64,000 nucleotides of DNA, taken from assembly GCF_000772945.1 (NCBI RefSeq), contig NZ_JPVN01000002.1:62001-126000 (forward strand), given 5' to 3'. This DNA is from Ureibacillus manganicus DSM 26584 (lineage in GTDB: Bacteria > Bacillota > Bacilli > Bacillales_A > Planococcaceae). Both the position numbers and the translations under genes were made by a program. The notes beneath the pieces were generated by a model. That model searched no databases. It worked only from the letters and a program-made list of their open reading frames with translations, and was not told where the DNA came from. Below are positions 17,056-30,906 of this stretch, piece after piece (the first letter of the stretch is position 1; every line of letters begins with the position of its first letter).

Positions 17056-18054
17056 TTAATACTTAGATGATGCTGCCTTATCGATATTATTTAACATCAT
17101 TCCAGTACCAATTGCTACGCAATCAATAGGGTTTTCTGCAATAAACACCGGTACTTTTAACTCATCTATAAGTAACTGATCCATGCCGTGAAGTAATGCT
17201 CCGCCACCTGTTATAATAATTCCTCGATCGATAATATCTGCTGATAATTCTGGTGGTGTTCTTTCCAAAACATTTTTCGCTGCCTGTACAATCATATAAA
17301 CAGATTCATGAAGTGCTTTTTCAACTTCATTAGAGTGAATGGTAATTGTACGAGGTAATCCAGAAACTAGATCACGTCCACGAATTTCCATCTCGTCATT
17401 ACGTCCGCCTGAAAATACTGTACCAATGTTAATTTTTATTTGTTCTGCAGTACGTTCTCCGATTAACAACTTATACTGTTTCTTTATGTATTGTAATATA
17501 TCGTTATCAAAGACGTCTCCAGCTACTTTTATTGATTCGCTTGTTACGATATCACCCATTGATAGAACTGCAACATCTGTTGTACCGCCACCTATATCAA
17601 TGACCATATTTCCACTTGGTTGAAAAATATCCATACCTGCACCAATTGCAGCTACTTTTGGTTCTTCTTCTAAATAGACTTTCTTACCGCCTGATTTTTC
17701 GGCAGCTTCACGTATTGCTTTTTGTTCCACGCTAGTAATATTTGTTGGACAGCAAATTAGGATGCGTGGTTTAGATAAAAAGCCTTTAACGTTCAGTTTT
17801 GATAAAAAGTGTTTTAACATAGCCTCTGTGACATCAAAGTCAGCAATTACGCCATCTCTCATTGGACGAATGGCTACAATATTACCCGGAGTACGCCCTA
17901 CCATTTGTCTTGCTTCTTCACCTACAGCAAGTACACGGTTTGTATTCTTGTCAATTGCTACAACAGATGGCTCGTTTAAAACGACTCCTTTTCCTCTCAC
18001 ATAGATTAGGACATTTGCAGTTCCTAAATCGATACCAATATCTTTGGAAAACAT
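17056..18054 (-). CDS. mbl: MreB-like actin homologue Mbl
   Basis: Mbl polymerises under the membrane and directs cylindrical wall synthesis. The 332-residue product opens with the actin-fold phosphate-1 loop GIDLGTANVLIYV and has the ATP-binding segments VIDIGGGTTDVAVLS and ITGGGALLHGMDQLL expected for MreB-type proteins. GGAGATAT precedes the ATG. Its position between spoIIID and flhO matches B. subtilis mbl and separates it from mreB (mreBCD locus) and mreBH. It probably shares a transcript with flhO/flhP. Confidence 0.95.
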   Translation of the reverse strand: MFSKDIGIDLGTANVLIYVRGKGVVLNEPSVVAIDKNTNRVLAVGEEARQMVGRTPGNIVAIRPMRDGVIADFDVTEAMLKHFLSKLNVKGFLSKPRILICCPTNITSVEQKAIREAAEKSGGKKVYLEEEPKVAAIGAGMDIFQPSGNMVIDIGGGTTDVAVLSMGDIVTSESIKVAGDVFDNDILQYIKKQYKLLIGERTAEQIKINIGTVFSGGRNDEMEIRGRDLVSGLPRTITIHSNEVEKALHESVYMIVQAAKNVLERTPPELSADIIDRGIIITGGGALLHGMDQLLIDELKVPVFIAENPIDCVAIGTGMMLNNIDKAASSKY

Positions 18055-18212
18055 CTATGAAATATCTCCTTCCCGCCATTTCCAACATTTTTGTAACATT
18101 TTTCTAACATTTCTATATCATTATCTAGAATATTTTATCATATTCAAATTATAAATACATCTTTAATTTAGTGCATAGTAGTCTAACATATGGTATTATG
18201 CATTTATTTATG

Positions 18213-18263
18213 AAAAAAAGCATTTAGTTGGCCTTTGTGATAAGCCAAACTAAATGCTTTTTC
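18213..18263 (-). terminator. Intrinsic terminator overlapping the spoIIID stop
   Basis: An 18-bp stem (about 18215-18232 with 18244-18261), perfect on reading, with an 11-base loop. On the - strand the stem is followed by T residues. The upstream arm touches the spoIIID stop codon. Confidence 0.85.
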
Positions 18264-18519
18264 ATTGATTTTGTCGGGACTGCCACTTCTGGCGTGTAGC
18301 TTCGCCCCCTCGCAAATGACGAATTGATTTATGGTAAGCTAATACTTCTTTTACTTCATTAGCAAGTGTTTCATTTACAAGATATAATCTTTCCGTCAAG
18401 TCTTTATGAACAGTGCTTTTAGAATAGCCTGTCATTTTTGCAAGAACGCGGACCGTTTCACCAGTTTCAAGGAGCAGTTCACCTAGTCGAACGCAGCGAT
18501 GTCGAATGTGCTCGTGCAC
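18262..18519 (-). CDS. spoIIID: Sporulation transcription factor SpoIIID
   Basis: SpoIIID is the mother-cell DNA-binding regulator that reshapes the sigma-E regulon and helps to turn on sigK. The 85-residue product, starting at GTG (MHEHIRHRCVRLGELLLETG), has the helix-turn-helix VRVLAKMTGYSKSTVHKDLTERL (about residues 22-45) and the conserved basic tail HKSIRHLRGGEATRQKW. AAAGGAAG precedes the GTG; the longer frame to 18591 is not supported. The C-terminus is about eight residues shorter than the 93-residue B. subtilis protein. The gene follows spoIIQ on the same strand after a 311-base gap. Confidence 0.95.
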   Translation of the reverse strand: MHEHIRHRCVRLGELLLETGETVRVLAKMTGYSKSTVHKDLTERLYLVNETLANEVKEVLAYHKSIRHLRGGEATRQKWQSRQNQ

Positions 18520-18830
18520 GTTCTCTTCCTTTCTATCGGATATAAGAATGTGCCGTTTTGCTAACGATAAGCGTAAATTTGACGTGTTCATATTGCGATC
18601 ATTTCATAGACGTTTGCAACTAGCGATTTTAACGTTTATTCACAATATGATAATTCGACTGCATTCAGAACATCATTAGGTAAATAGTCTATGCCTTGTT
18701 GTGTTTGCTTGTGCGAGGCACCAATACAATTCTAATAGGAAGAATTGCTTGAGTGCCCGGCTCTGCCACTATACTATTTCATTTCGGAATTCTCCGAATT
18801 GAAGGAGTACCTAGTACCCAGTGTGTGACA
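18520..18830. other. spoIIQ-spoIIID intergenic region with degenerate GGCAC hairpin
   Basis: It should contain the spoIIID promoter, which I could not define. At 18713-18761 there is a nested dyad: CAATTCT/AGAATTG (perfect) inside GCGAGGCAC/GTGCCCGGC (imperfect). This resembles the hairpins at 36738 and 37360. A second small dyad around TTCGG/CCGAA follows at about 18783-18801. Confidence 0.45.
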
Positions 18831-19502
18831 TTAGAAAGCAAGGAAGTTTCTTGGGTTTACGTGTTCACCATCTTGCAACACTTCAAAGAATAAATGAACT
18901 CCTGCGTTTGGATTGTAGGAATTTTCCATTGTCGTTGCAAGTGATTGTCCTTGAACAACCTTGTCGCCTTCTTTAACAAGGATGTCCGTTACAGAACTAT
19001 AACGTGTTTCCATTCCGTTTGGATGTGTAATGATAATTTGATTACCTGTAAATGCATCCAATTTCACTTTTGTGACTTCACCACTCATTGCTGCTCTTAC
19101 TTCGAATGGTTCGCTGTTCATTGAAATTGACACACCTGAAGATGTTGAGAATGTTTGATTAAATACTAATAATGCTTTTTCTCTTGTAGCTTCATCAGCA
19201 CTTAAATCATAGAAATCCTGAAGTATTGCCACTTGATCTTTTTTAGTTTCATCGAATGGATACTTCACTGTCTCAACTTGAGCGTTAGTTTCTATTACTG
19301 TTTCCTCATTATTAGTTTGATTTTGCACAGTAACATTTTGCTCGTCTTCATTATTGCCAATTAATGCGTTATAACTAAAAATTAGACCGATTAGCGCAAC
19401 GGCAATAGCAGCATATACAGTTGGCCAAAACCAAGGTTTATTTTGTAAACCGTCTTTTTTGTTAGTTGGAGAAGGAATTTTAGATTTGTTATCTTCTCTC
19501 AT
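18831..19502 (-). CDS. spoIIQ: Forespore engulfment protein SpoIIQ
   Basis: SpoIIQ is made in the forespore and binds SpoIIIAH across the intermembrane space, anchoring the feeding-tube complex. The 223-residue product has one membrane helix (about 23-47, FWPTVYAAIAVALIGLIFSY), an Asn/Glu-rich linker and a C-terminal LytM-like domain (about 120-223). The zinc motif is degenerate: the family HLHFE reads HLFFE and the first-shell histidine is missing. That suggests a non-catalytic scaffold, as in B. subtilis and unlike clostridial SpoIIQ. ATG at 19502 follows AGAGGTG. It is downstream of spoIID on the same strand. Confidence 0.93.
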   Translation of the reverse strand: MREDNKSKIPSPTNKKDGLQNKPWFWPTVYAAIAVALIGLIFSYNALIGNNEDEQNVTVQNQTNNEETVIETNAQVETVKYPFDETKKDQVAILQDFYDLSADEATREKALLVFNQTFSTSSGVSISMNSEPFEVRAAMSGEVTKVKLDAFTGNQIIITHPNGMETRYSSVTDILVKEGDKVVQGQSLATTMENSYNPNAGVHLFFEVLQDGEHVNPRNFLAF

Positions 19503-19565
19503 GTTCATCACCTCTAAAAGCAGTGTGAACAGTTTATTCCATTTTTAATCATAAATTTTCCAAAT

Positions 19566-20531
19566 TTATTTCCACAAACAACTTTTTTTCTCAATTTTTG
19601 TATTTTTGTAATAGTGATTAAGGATTTGATGTGCTGTTGAACCCTGTTTTGCCATTGCATCTGCACCGTATTGACTCATACCAACACCATGTCCAAAACC
19701 TTCTGTTGTCACAATAATCGTTTCTCCACTTACATCAATATTAAAGTCAGTTGAACGCAAATCTAATAATGTACGAAACTCGCGTCCTGTCCAAACTTTA
19801 TTTTGTAATGAAACTGTATCTACCCTCCCCGTATTATTTCTAGTCAGTTTTAGCTGATCCACCTGTTTAAGTGTCCAATTAACACCTAGTCTTTCATTCC
19901 ATTCATTGATAGTAAACGTTTTTGTCACTTCATAATTTGTTGCATATTGGAAATCTGTACTTGCAACAGGTTGTAAATATGGTAAGTCATTTCCGCTGTA
20001 GTTTTTTGCACTTTCTGTCATACCGTTACTCATTGAATGGAACATAGCCGTGATCAACTCATCATTGTAAACAATTACTTCGCCTTCTGTATTTTTCACT
20101 GCTTCTCGTATTTTTTGTTCATTTTCTAAATAAGCACTTTGCCAATTGTTTTGACGTACTGTTTGATCGTAGTAAACTTGTCTAGCTACTGTAGGCTCTA
20201 TTTCACTTTCTCCATAATTCGTCGTCTGTAACACATACGTTCTTGCAGCAATAGCTTGGGCTTTTAATGCCTCTGGGTGGAAATTGGCAGGCATTTCTGC
20301 AGCCACTACCCCTACCACGTATTCTTCAAGTGAAATTGGTGCATCTGCATCCGCAACTTTAATAGTAATTTCACATACTTTTTCACTGCTAGGTATTTCT
20401 ACAGTAGTTGACGTTTGAACGGGTGATCGAAACAATAATGGCATAATAAATAATACAAGGATAAAAGCACCTATTAGTATGAATGGAATCCATTTACTCA
20501 TATAGTTTATATTTTTCATACTACTATTCAT
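19566..20531 (-). CDS. spoIID: Stage II sporulation peptidoglycan lytic transglycosylase SpoIID
   Basis: SpoIID cleaves glycan strands to drive forespore engulfment with SpoIIM and SpoIIP. The 321-residue product has an N-terminal membrane anchor (about 14-34) and the SpoIID fold, including LEEYVVGVVAAEMPANFHPEALKAQAIAARTY. Glu79 in AAEMP is the expected catalytic acid. It also has the C-terminal GFGHGVGMSQYGADAMAKQG motif. No strong ribosome site precedes the ATG at 20531, and an in-frame ATG four codons later is possible. It lies between murAA and spoIIQ, as in B. subtilis. Confidence 0.95.
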   Translation of the reverse strand: MNSSMKNINYMSKWIPFILIGAFILVLFIMPLLFRSPVQTSTTVEIPSSEKVCEITIKVADADAPISLEEYVVGVVAAEMPANFHPEALKAQAIAARTYVLQTTNYGESEIEPTVARQVYYDQTVRQNNWQSAYLENEQKIREAVKNTEGEVIVYNDELITAMFHSMSNGMTESAKNYSGNDLPYLQPVASTDFQYATNYEVTKTFTINEWNERLGVNWTLKQVDQLKLTRNNTGRVDTVSLQNKVWTGREFRTLLDLRSTDFNIDVSGETIIVTTEGFGHGVGMSQYGADAMAKQGSTAHQILNHYYKNTKIEKKSCLWK

Positions 20532-20570
20532 ATGTATGAAGTTAGCAATTTAGTAGTAACAAAAGGTAAG

Positions 20571-20613
20571 AAAAAACGACAACTAGCTTTTTTGAGCAAA
20601 TTGTCGTTTTTCA
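20571..20613. terminator. Terminator between murAA and spoIID
   Basis: AAAAACGACAA pairs with TTGTCGTTTTT around an 18-base loop. A- and T-tracts on both sides would allow it to work in either direction; it probably ends murAA transcripts. Confidence 0.75.
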
Positions 20614-20771
20614 CTGGATTTTATTAAATTATCGTTCAGTTGTGGGATATTAAAAATTCAGTATCTCAGTAATTATTTCGAATTATTTCCAAAAAAAATT
20701 TATAAGAAAATTACTTTTAACTGTACATAATTATATATTGGTTTACATACTTTAAAAATAGGAATCAAGGA

Positions 20772-22091
20772 TTAGACTAATTGATTTAAAGTTGAATGAT
20801 TCGTATTGATTTCCTTTTTAAGTTGATCATCGTTAACACGTTCAATGTTAGCGCCTAATGATTTAAGTTTTTCATGGAAATTCACATAACCACGATCTAA
20901 ATGATGTAAATTTGTAACTCGAGTAATACCTTCTGAAACTAATCCAGCCAAGATTAAAGCAGCCGTAGCCCTTAAATCTGTACCTGCAACCTCAGCACCT
21001 TGAAGTTTTGTTGGACCATCAATAAACACAGTTCTTCCTTCAATTTTAATCTCCGCGTTCATACGACGGAATTCCTCAACATGCATAAAGCGATTTTCAA
21101 ATACTGTTTCTGTAATGATACTTGCGCCATTGGCTGTTAGCAATAATGCCATCATTTGCGCTTGCATATCAGTTGGGAAACCAGGGTGAGGCATCGTTTT
21201 AATATCTATCGCTTTTAGTGGGTCTATTGCACGTACACGAACACCATTGTCTTCTTCAATTATTTCAACACCCATTTCACGAAGTTTTGCAATTAAAGCT
21301 GACATGTGTTCTGGAACTGCATTTTCTATCAATACATCGCCACGTGTAATCGCCGCTGCAACCATAAACGTTCCAGACTCAATTCGGTCTGGAATTACAT
21401 GATGAGTTGTTCCATGTAGTTCTTCCACACCTTCAATCCGAATTGTGTCTGTTCCAGCACCTTTTACACGTCCACCCATACTATTGATAAAATTCGCTAA
21501 ATCAACAATTTCTGGTTCTTTAGCCGCATTTTCGATAATTGTTGTACCTCTAGCAAGTGCTGCTGCAGACATAATATTTTCTGTTGCCCCTACACTTGGG
21601 AAATCCAAATAAATATCTGCGCCTTTTAATCGATCTTCAACAATTGCTTCAACATAGCCATGGCCAAAAGTTATTTTTGCTCCCATAGCCTCGAAGCCTT
21701 TTAAATGTAGTTCTATTGGTCGTGAACCAATTGCACACCCACCTGGAAGTGCAACTCTAGCATAGCCATTACGTCCTAATAATGAACCCATTACTAAAAT
21801 CGAAGCACGCATTTTACTAACAAACTCAAATTGAGCTTCACTATTTAATGTATTTGTAGCATTTATATTAATTTCATTTTTATCTACGTCATATTGTACA
21901 TCCACATTTAAACTTTTAAGTACTTCGTTGATAATGTGAACATCTGCTAAATTTGGAACATCCTTTATTGTTGTACGATCTTTGGATGCTAATAAAGATG
22001 CCGTAAGGATTGGCAACACTGCATTCTTTGCACCTTCTACTTTTACGGACCCTCTTAATTTTTGGCCTCCCGTAACAATAATTTTCTCCAC
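20772..22091 (-). CDS. murAA: UDP-N-acetylglucosamine 1-carboxyvinyltransferase MurAA
   Basis: MurA transfers enolpyruvate from PEP to UDP-GlcNAc, the first committed step of peptidoglycan synthesis and the fosfomycin target. The 439-residue product starts at GTG ([27 protein letters not shown]) with GGAGGG upstream. It has the active-site loop [16 protein letters not shown], with Cys119 as the PEP-adduct residue. A paralogue, MurAB, is encoded at 48497. Position between ywzB/atp and spoIID identifies this copy as murAA, the essential one in B. subtilis. Confidence 0.96.
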   Translation of the reverse strand: MEKIIVTGGQKLRGSVKVEGAKNAVLPILTASLLASKDRTTIKDVPNLADVHIINEVLKSLNVDVQYDVDKNEININATNTLNSEAQFEFVSKMRASILVMGSLLGRNGYARVALPGGCAIGSRPIELHLKGFEAMGAKITFGHGYVEAIVEDRLKGADIYLDFPSVGATENIMSAAALARGTTIIENAAKEPEIVDLANFINSMGGRVKGAGTDTIRIEGVEELHGTTHHVIPDRIESGTFMVAAAITRGDVLIENAVPEHMSALIAKLREMGVEIIEEDNGVRVRAIDPLKAIDIKTMPHPGFPTDMQAQMMALLLTANGASIITETVFENRFMHVEEFRRMNAEIKIEGRTVFIDGPTKLQGAEVAGTDLRATAALILAGLVSEGITRVTNLHHLDRGYVNFHEKLKSLGANIERVNDDQLKKEINTNHSTLNQLV

Positions 22092-22112
22092 AATTCGTCC
22101 CTCCGAATTCAA

Positions 22113-22597
22113 TTGTCCGTAACTACTAATCTAATTTCTAGTATTAATCTATTTAAAAATAACTAACAATCAATATGTTACAGTTTTTAAGCTATATAAA
22201 CAAGCTCTCAACTAACTATTTTACGTTATTTTTAAATATTAATCTACAATTTATATTACGCAAAACAATACACTTTGGTGAATTTTCAGATGCTTTTACC
22301 AATAATACAAATAATGTTAATTTGTGGTTCAACAAAATTCGGAAAATTTCCCAGGGAATATCGACTTTTTATGTATTATGACGACAAACAAGTCGTCTTA
22401 TTTTACATTTCCATATATATATAGAAATAAAACATCAGATTTGTTTCATTTATTATTGAAAGTTATCATTTTTGTTACAAGGTTAAAAAAGTAATAGTTT
22501 ATGTTTTTATGCTATTTTTATTGAATTTATTGCAATAATTAAGACATTTTACATATTTGAGGACTAGTAAAACATAGTTTTAATTCTCTATTATTAA
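22113..22597. other. Intergenic region murAA-ywzB
   Basis: About 485 AT-rich bases. The only structure I see is a six-bp hairpin, GACGAC/GTCGTC around AAACAA at 22380-22397, 200 bases downstream of ywzB. It has weak T-tracts and may be a terminator. A 68-codon + strand frame at 22175 looks like chance. Confidence 0.4.
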
Positions 22598-22840
22598 TTA
22601 TGTAAATATGTATGGTAATTGCTTTGACCAATTAGATATATCAAGAATAAAGTTAGATACGCTTGAACCTATTGCAATACTTAATAGTATATAAATAAGC
22701 TGTATTTGGATAGTACGACCTTTCTTGAACAATTGATCTAATCGAAACGCTTGTAAAGCATAGAATGTAATCCCAATAAAAAATATATGAGAAAAAATAC
22801 TAATCCCAGCTTGGATTCCTAATGAACTGTATATTTCCAT
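22598..22840 (-). CDS. ywzB: DUF1146 family membrane protein YwzB
   Basis: The 80-residue protein has two membrane helices (about 14-32 and 46-68) joined by a basic loop (LFKKGRTIQIQ), the layout of DUF1146/YwzB. AGGAGG lies a few bases before the ATG at 22840. The longer frame to 23026 is an artefact of the repeat array lying upstream and was rejected. Its place between atpC and murAA is the same as in B. subtilis. Function unknown. The 21-bp repeat array begins 25 bases upstream of its start codon, so any promoter must be inside or beyond that array. Confidence 0.85.
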   Translation of the reverse strand: MEIYSSLGIQAGISIFSHIFFIGITFYALQAFRLDQLFKKGRTIQIQLIYILLSIAIGSSVSNFILDISNWSKQLPYIFT

Positions 22841-22864
22841 AGAGTATTTCCTCCTGATTTTTTT

Positions 22865-23138
22865 ACTTGCGAATTTATTATATTTATCTGCGTTAGTAAG
22901 ATGGTTATTTGCGAATCCAGGTGTCTTATTTGCGTTGGAATATAATATTTGCGATTTCATAATACTTATTTGCGATAGTAAGTGAATATTTGCGAATTCC
23001 AGAACGATATTTGTGAATTCAAGCAAGATATTTGCGAGATCTCGTTTACTTGTGAATTCAGATTGTTTAGTTGCGATATTTAAGTAAATATTTGCGTTTT
23101 CTCGTTTTTACTTGCAATTTAAGACTATTTACTTGCGG
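22865..23138. repeat. Array of 14 ATTTGCGA-like octamers at about 21-bp spacing
   Basis: Octamers start at 22865, 22886, 22907, 22928, 22947, 22968, 22988, 23009, 23030, 23048, 23069, 23090, 23110 and 23131. Successive gaps are 21, 21, 21, 19, 21, 20, 21, 21, 18, 21, 21, 20 and 21. The consensus is A(T/C)TTGCGA; most differ from it at one position or none. The intervening 10-13 bases are not conserved, though several units continue with ATTC. The spacing is close to two helical turns, so all sites face the same side of the DNA. The one- to three-base shifts break any reading frame, so the array is not coding. It resembles plasmid iterons in form, but no replication gene is near. Confidence 0.85.
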
Positions 23139-23270
23139 GTTAATTTTAACGTTCTATTTTACGTTGATTAACCTGCTCAATAATGTAAATTCTTCCGCAA
23201 AATCTCAAGCAATTCAACTCAACAGCACTCATTCTTCGAAAGAATACCTTAAATCGAAAAAACTTACTAA

Positions 23271-23300
23271 CAAAAAAGCGGACAGGCTGTCTGTCCGCTT
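23271..23300 (-). terminator. Intrinsic terminator of the atp operon
   Basis: AAGCGGACAG pairs perfectly with CTGTCCGCTT around GCTGT, 13 bases after the atpC stop. On the - strand it is followed by a run of T residues. Confidence 0.9.
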
Positions 23301-23312
23301 CTTACTTTTTTA

Positions 23313-23738
<426 letters not shown>

Positions 23739-23744
23739 CTAATA

Positions 23745-25241
<1,497 letters not shown>

Positions 25242-25270
25242 TCACCTTATACGGACATTGGGAAGCGAGC

Positions 25271-26158
<888 letters not shown>

Positions 26159-26184
26159 TTATTCACATTGACTTACGACTGGAA

Positions 26185-27705
<1,521 letters not shown>

Positions 27706-27719
27706 TCACATTTCTTTTA

Positions 27720-28256
27720 TTAACCAACTAACGTACGTTTTAATCCCGCAAGCTTACTAGCTACAGTGTTATCAAAAATGTAGTTGCCGATTTGAACGCG
27801 AACTCCACCTAAAAGTGATGGATCGATTTCGTTTGTTATGTTTAATTTTTGTTTTCCAACACGAACTGCAAATGCAGATGAGATTTCGTTTAATTCTGCA
27901 TCTGTAAGTGCACGAGTTGAGAATACTTTTGCATCAGCTGCACCTTCTGCAGCCGCAGCTAATACTGAAAATTCTTCAGCTAAATTTGTTAGTTCATTAA
28001 CTCTTTTCTTATCAATTAAAAGTTCAAGAGTATTAACTACAATTTTATTAGCATTTGAGAAAATTTCAGATACGATTTGCTTCTTACGTTCAATAGAGAA
28101 CTTTGGATTAGATAGTAATGAAAGTAACTCTGGGTTAGCTATAATTACTTTTACTAATTCCTTTAAGTCACTACTTACTTCAGCAAGAGCCTTTTTTTCT
28201 TGAGCTAGTTGAAAAAGAGCTTCTGCATAACGTTTTGCTACTTGCGATCTACTCAT
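27720..28256 (-). CDS. atpH: ATP synthase delta subunit
   Basis: The 178-residue delta subunit joins F1 to the peripheral stalk. It begins [20 protein letters not shown], a typical opening, and ends with the conserved segment [35 protein letters not shown]. The start overlaps the atpF stop by four bases (ATGA), so the two stalk proteins are translationally coupled. Confidence 0.96.
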   Translation of the reverse strand: MSRSQVAKRYAEALFQLAQEKKALAEVSSDLKELVKVIIANPELLSLLSNPKFSIERKKQIVSEIFSNANKIVVNTLELLIDKKRVNELTNLAEEFSVLAAAAEGAADAKVFSTRALTDAELNEISSAFAVRVGKQKLNITNEIDPSLLGGVRVQIGNYIFDNTVASKLAGLKRTLVG

Positions 28257-28771
28257 TTCGCTTCGCCCGCCTTCGCAATCGTTTCTTTAATTAATGCGCT
28301 ATTGTCCTCTTCTGAAATTTCTTTACCAAGAACTTTAGATGCCGCAAGAACTGATAGTGAAACGACTTCTTCACGAACAGCAAGAATTGCTTTTTCTTTT
28401 TCTGTTTCGATTTCACGAACAGCAGATTCTTTCAAGCGGTTTGCTTCCGCACGAGCTGCTGAGATAATTTCTTCACGTTGAATATCGCCTTGTTTTTTCG
28501 CACTTTCAACAATTGTTTGAGCTTCTGTGCGAGCTTCTTTTAATAATGCTTTTTGTTCTTCTAATGTTTTCGCTGCTTCTTTGCGAGCGTTTTCAGCTGC
28601 ATCGATTTCACTAGCTACTAATTCTTCACGTTGTCTCATGATGCCCATTAATGGACCCCAAGCGAATTTTTTAAGAAGTATCATTAATACTAAGAAAATA
28701 ATCAGTGTAGCTAATACGTCACCGCCGTTAAAGCTGACTTCCGCATTCAGTACAAAATTATCTAAAAACAC
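28253..28771 (-). CDS. atpF: ATP synthase b subunit
   Basis: The 172-residue b subunit has one N-terminal membrane helix (about residues 17-36, [20 protein letters not shown]). A long charged helix ([26 protein letters not shown] and onward) follows and dimerises to make the peripheral stalk. Translation starts at GTG with AAGGGAG upstream. A 250-base gap with a strong hairpin separates it from atpE. It overlaps atpH by four bases. Confidence 0.96.
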   Translation of the reverse strand: MFLDNFVLNAEVSFNGGDVLATLIIFLVLMILLKKFAWGPLMGIMRQREELVASEIDAAENARKEAAKTLEEQKALLKEARTEAQTIVESAKKQGDIQREEIISAARAEANRLKESAVREIETEKEKAILAVREEVVSLSVLAASKVLGKEISEEDNSALIKETIAKAGEAK

Positions 28772-28961
28772 GATTGTTTCACTCCCTTCAAGAGCTTGAA
28801 TTCACTTTACGCCAATAGTAACTTTTAAGGGTATATAGGACTATCTAGAATCATAGAATAACCTTATTAACCAAACTGCATGATGGCGCTAATTCTATTT
28901 AAAAAAATCACATTTCATTCATTTTCATATGAATAGACAGTTGCCTATTCTCAATAAAATG

Positions 28962-28999
28962 AATGGCGAAGTTTCTTTATGGAAATACTCTTCGCCATT
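28962..28999. other. Strong hairpin between atpE and atpF
   Basis: AATGGCGAAG (28962-28971) pairs perfectly with CTTCGCCATT (28990-28999); the 18-base loop can fold further (TTTC with GGAAA). It lies 23 bases after the atpE stop inside the operon, and no T-run follows on the - strand. It may stabilise or process the upstream mRNA, helping to make more c subunit than b subunit. Confidence 0.65.
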
Positions 29000-29021
29000 C
29001 TTAGTAAGTAAAGAACAACAA

Positions 29022-29279
<258 letters not shown>

Positions 29280-29325
29280 TTAATTTTTTAAGCATCTTAA
29301 TGTGATACACTAAAAGCTTTTATTA

Positions 29326-30051
<726 letters not shown>

Positions 30052-30056
30052 TCACC

Positions 30057-30440
30057 TCACTTTCCATTGCTACTTTTTTTAACTAAAGATACGAAAGCTC
30101 CTACAAAGAGGAATACGTATGGAATCATTAGCCCAACAATTGTGCTAATCAAGTGAAAATATTGTGGCAACGTAAGAGCGACAGCTGCTGCTGCAACACC
30201 TGATCCAAAGCGTAATGCTGTTCCAAGAGAAGCAGTTTTCTTCCCCACTTCAAGGTTCCGATCAAACCTGTCCATACGTCGAGTAAGTATCCAAAAGTTA
30301 TATGTACCAAAGAATGCACCTAAACCTAATCCCAGGAAAATGGATCCATACGGTGTAATTCCCCAACCTAATACACAGAGAGCTAGCAAAAAAAATAGCG
30401 CTTTCTTCTGCATAATAAAAATCTGATGCAAATCTAGCAT
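30057..30440 (-). CDS. atpI: ATP synthase protein I
   Basis: AtpI is a small membrane protein that assists c-ring assembly in some species. The 127-residue product has four hydrophobic segments (for example KALFFLLALCVLGWGITPYGSIFLGLGLGAFFGTYNFW, read in segments). ATG at 30440 follows CAGGAGAT; the longer frame to 30461 is not supported. It is the first gene of the operon, with a leader of about 320 bases from the best promoter candidate. Confidence 0.85.
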   Translation of the reverse strand: MLDLHQIFIMQKKALFFLLALCVLGWGITPYGSIFLGLGLGAFFGTYNFWILTRRMDRFDRNLEVGKKTASLGTALRFGSGVAAAAVALTLPQYFHLISTIVGLMIPYVFLFVGAFVSLVKKSSNGK

Positions 30441-30763
30441 TGGACTATATCTCCTGAACATTTTTTCGAGTAAACATGGTATCGGCTATCACATAATAAG
30501 TGATATCAAGTGAACGTTTACATTAGGATACAAATAGTGTAGGAATTAGAAAATATTTGCTCTTTTGTATCGAAATTTCTCGAATAAACAAACATCCTAA
30601 TTCTCTTTGTAAACTTTGAACAATACACATAGCAATTTTACGCTAGATGACGTTGCAAATTGACATTAAAAAGTTTTTACTGTCAATCTAGTAGAAACTT
30701 GATATAACAAGTGTTCAGAGGCTGTATAACCTGTCAAAACCCTTATCATACTTACCCTTTGTA

Positions 30764-30792
30764 AGCATACAATAGTGAAAAAATGATGTCAA
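30764..30792 (-). promoter_or_regulatory. Candidate sigma-A promoter of the atp operon
   Basis: On the - strand a perfect -35 TTGACA (30792-30787) is separated by 17 bases from TATGCT (30769-30764). Transcription would start near 30757, giving a leader of about 317 bases before atpI. Confidence 0.55.
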
Positions 30793-30828
30793 TTGGTTAA
30801 AGTGAAAAACTTCACAACTTCAAAAAGA

Positions 30829-30846
30829 TTGTCAATTTGTTGACAA
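30829..30846. promoter_or_regulatory. TTGTCAA-TTTG-TTGACAA dyad
   Basis: A perfect inverted repeat of two seven-base arms, 37 bases upstream of the candidate atp promoter -35. It has the form of an operator for a dimeric regulator; no regulator can be named. Confidence 0.45.
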
Positions 30847-30906
30847 AAACAATGATACGTTGACATTTTCATTCTTTGTCACTTTTGTCCATTGGATTGG
30901 TTAGTA

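Larger units (their letters stand above)
30441..30906. other. atp operon leader and promoter region
   Basis: The 466 bases between mnaA and atpI hold seven TTGACA/TGTCAA hexamers within 30660-30865, one perfect 18-bp dyad at 30829-30846, an AT-rich hairpin at 30659-30687 (ATTGACA with TGTCAAT) and a TATCAC/GTGATA dyad at 30487-30505. No open frame of note was seen. Confidence 0.6.

Noticed and set aside
20531-20545. Sigma-E -10 element (CATACATAT) for spoIID
   Set aside because: The match overlaps the start codon used and I could not find a -35 element at the correct distance.
22598-23026. 142-residue protein from the longest frame at ywzB
   Set aside because: The first 62 residues translate the octamer array; the ribosome site and DUF1146 family length place the start at 22840.
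22865-23138. Plasmid or chromosomal replication origin with iterons
   Set aside because: Form is iteron-like but there is no rep or dnaA gene, no DnaA-box cluster recognised, and the neighbours are the atp and mur genes.
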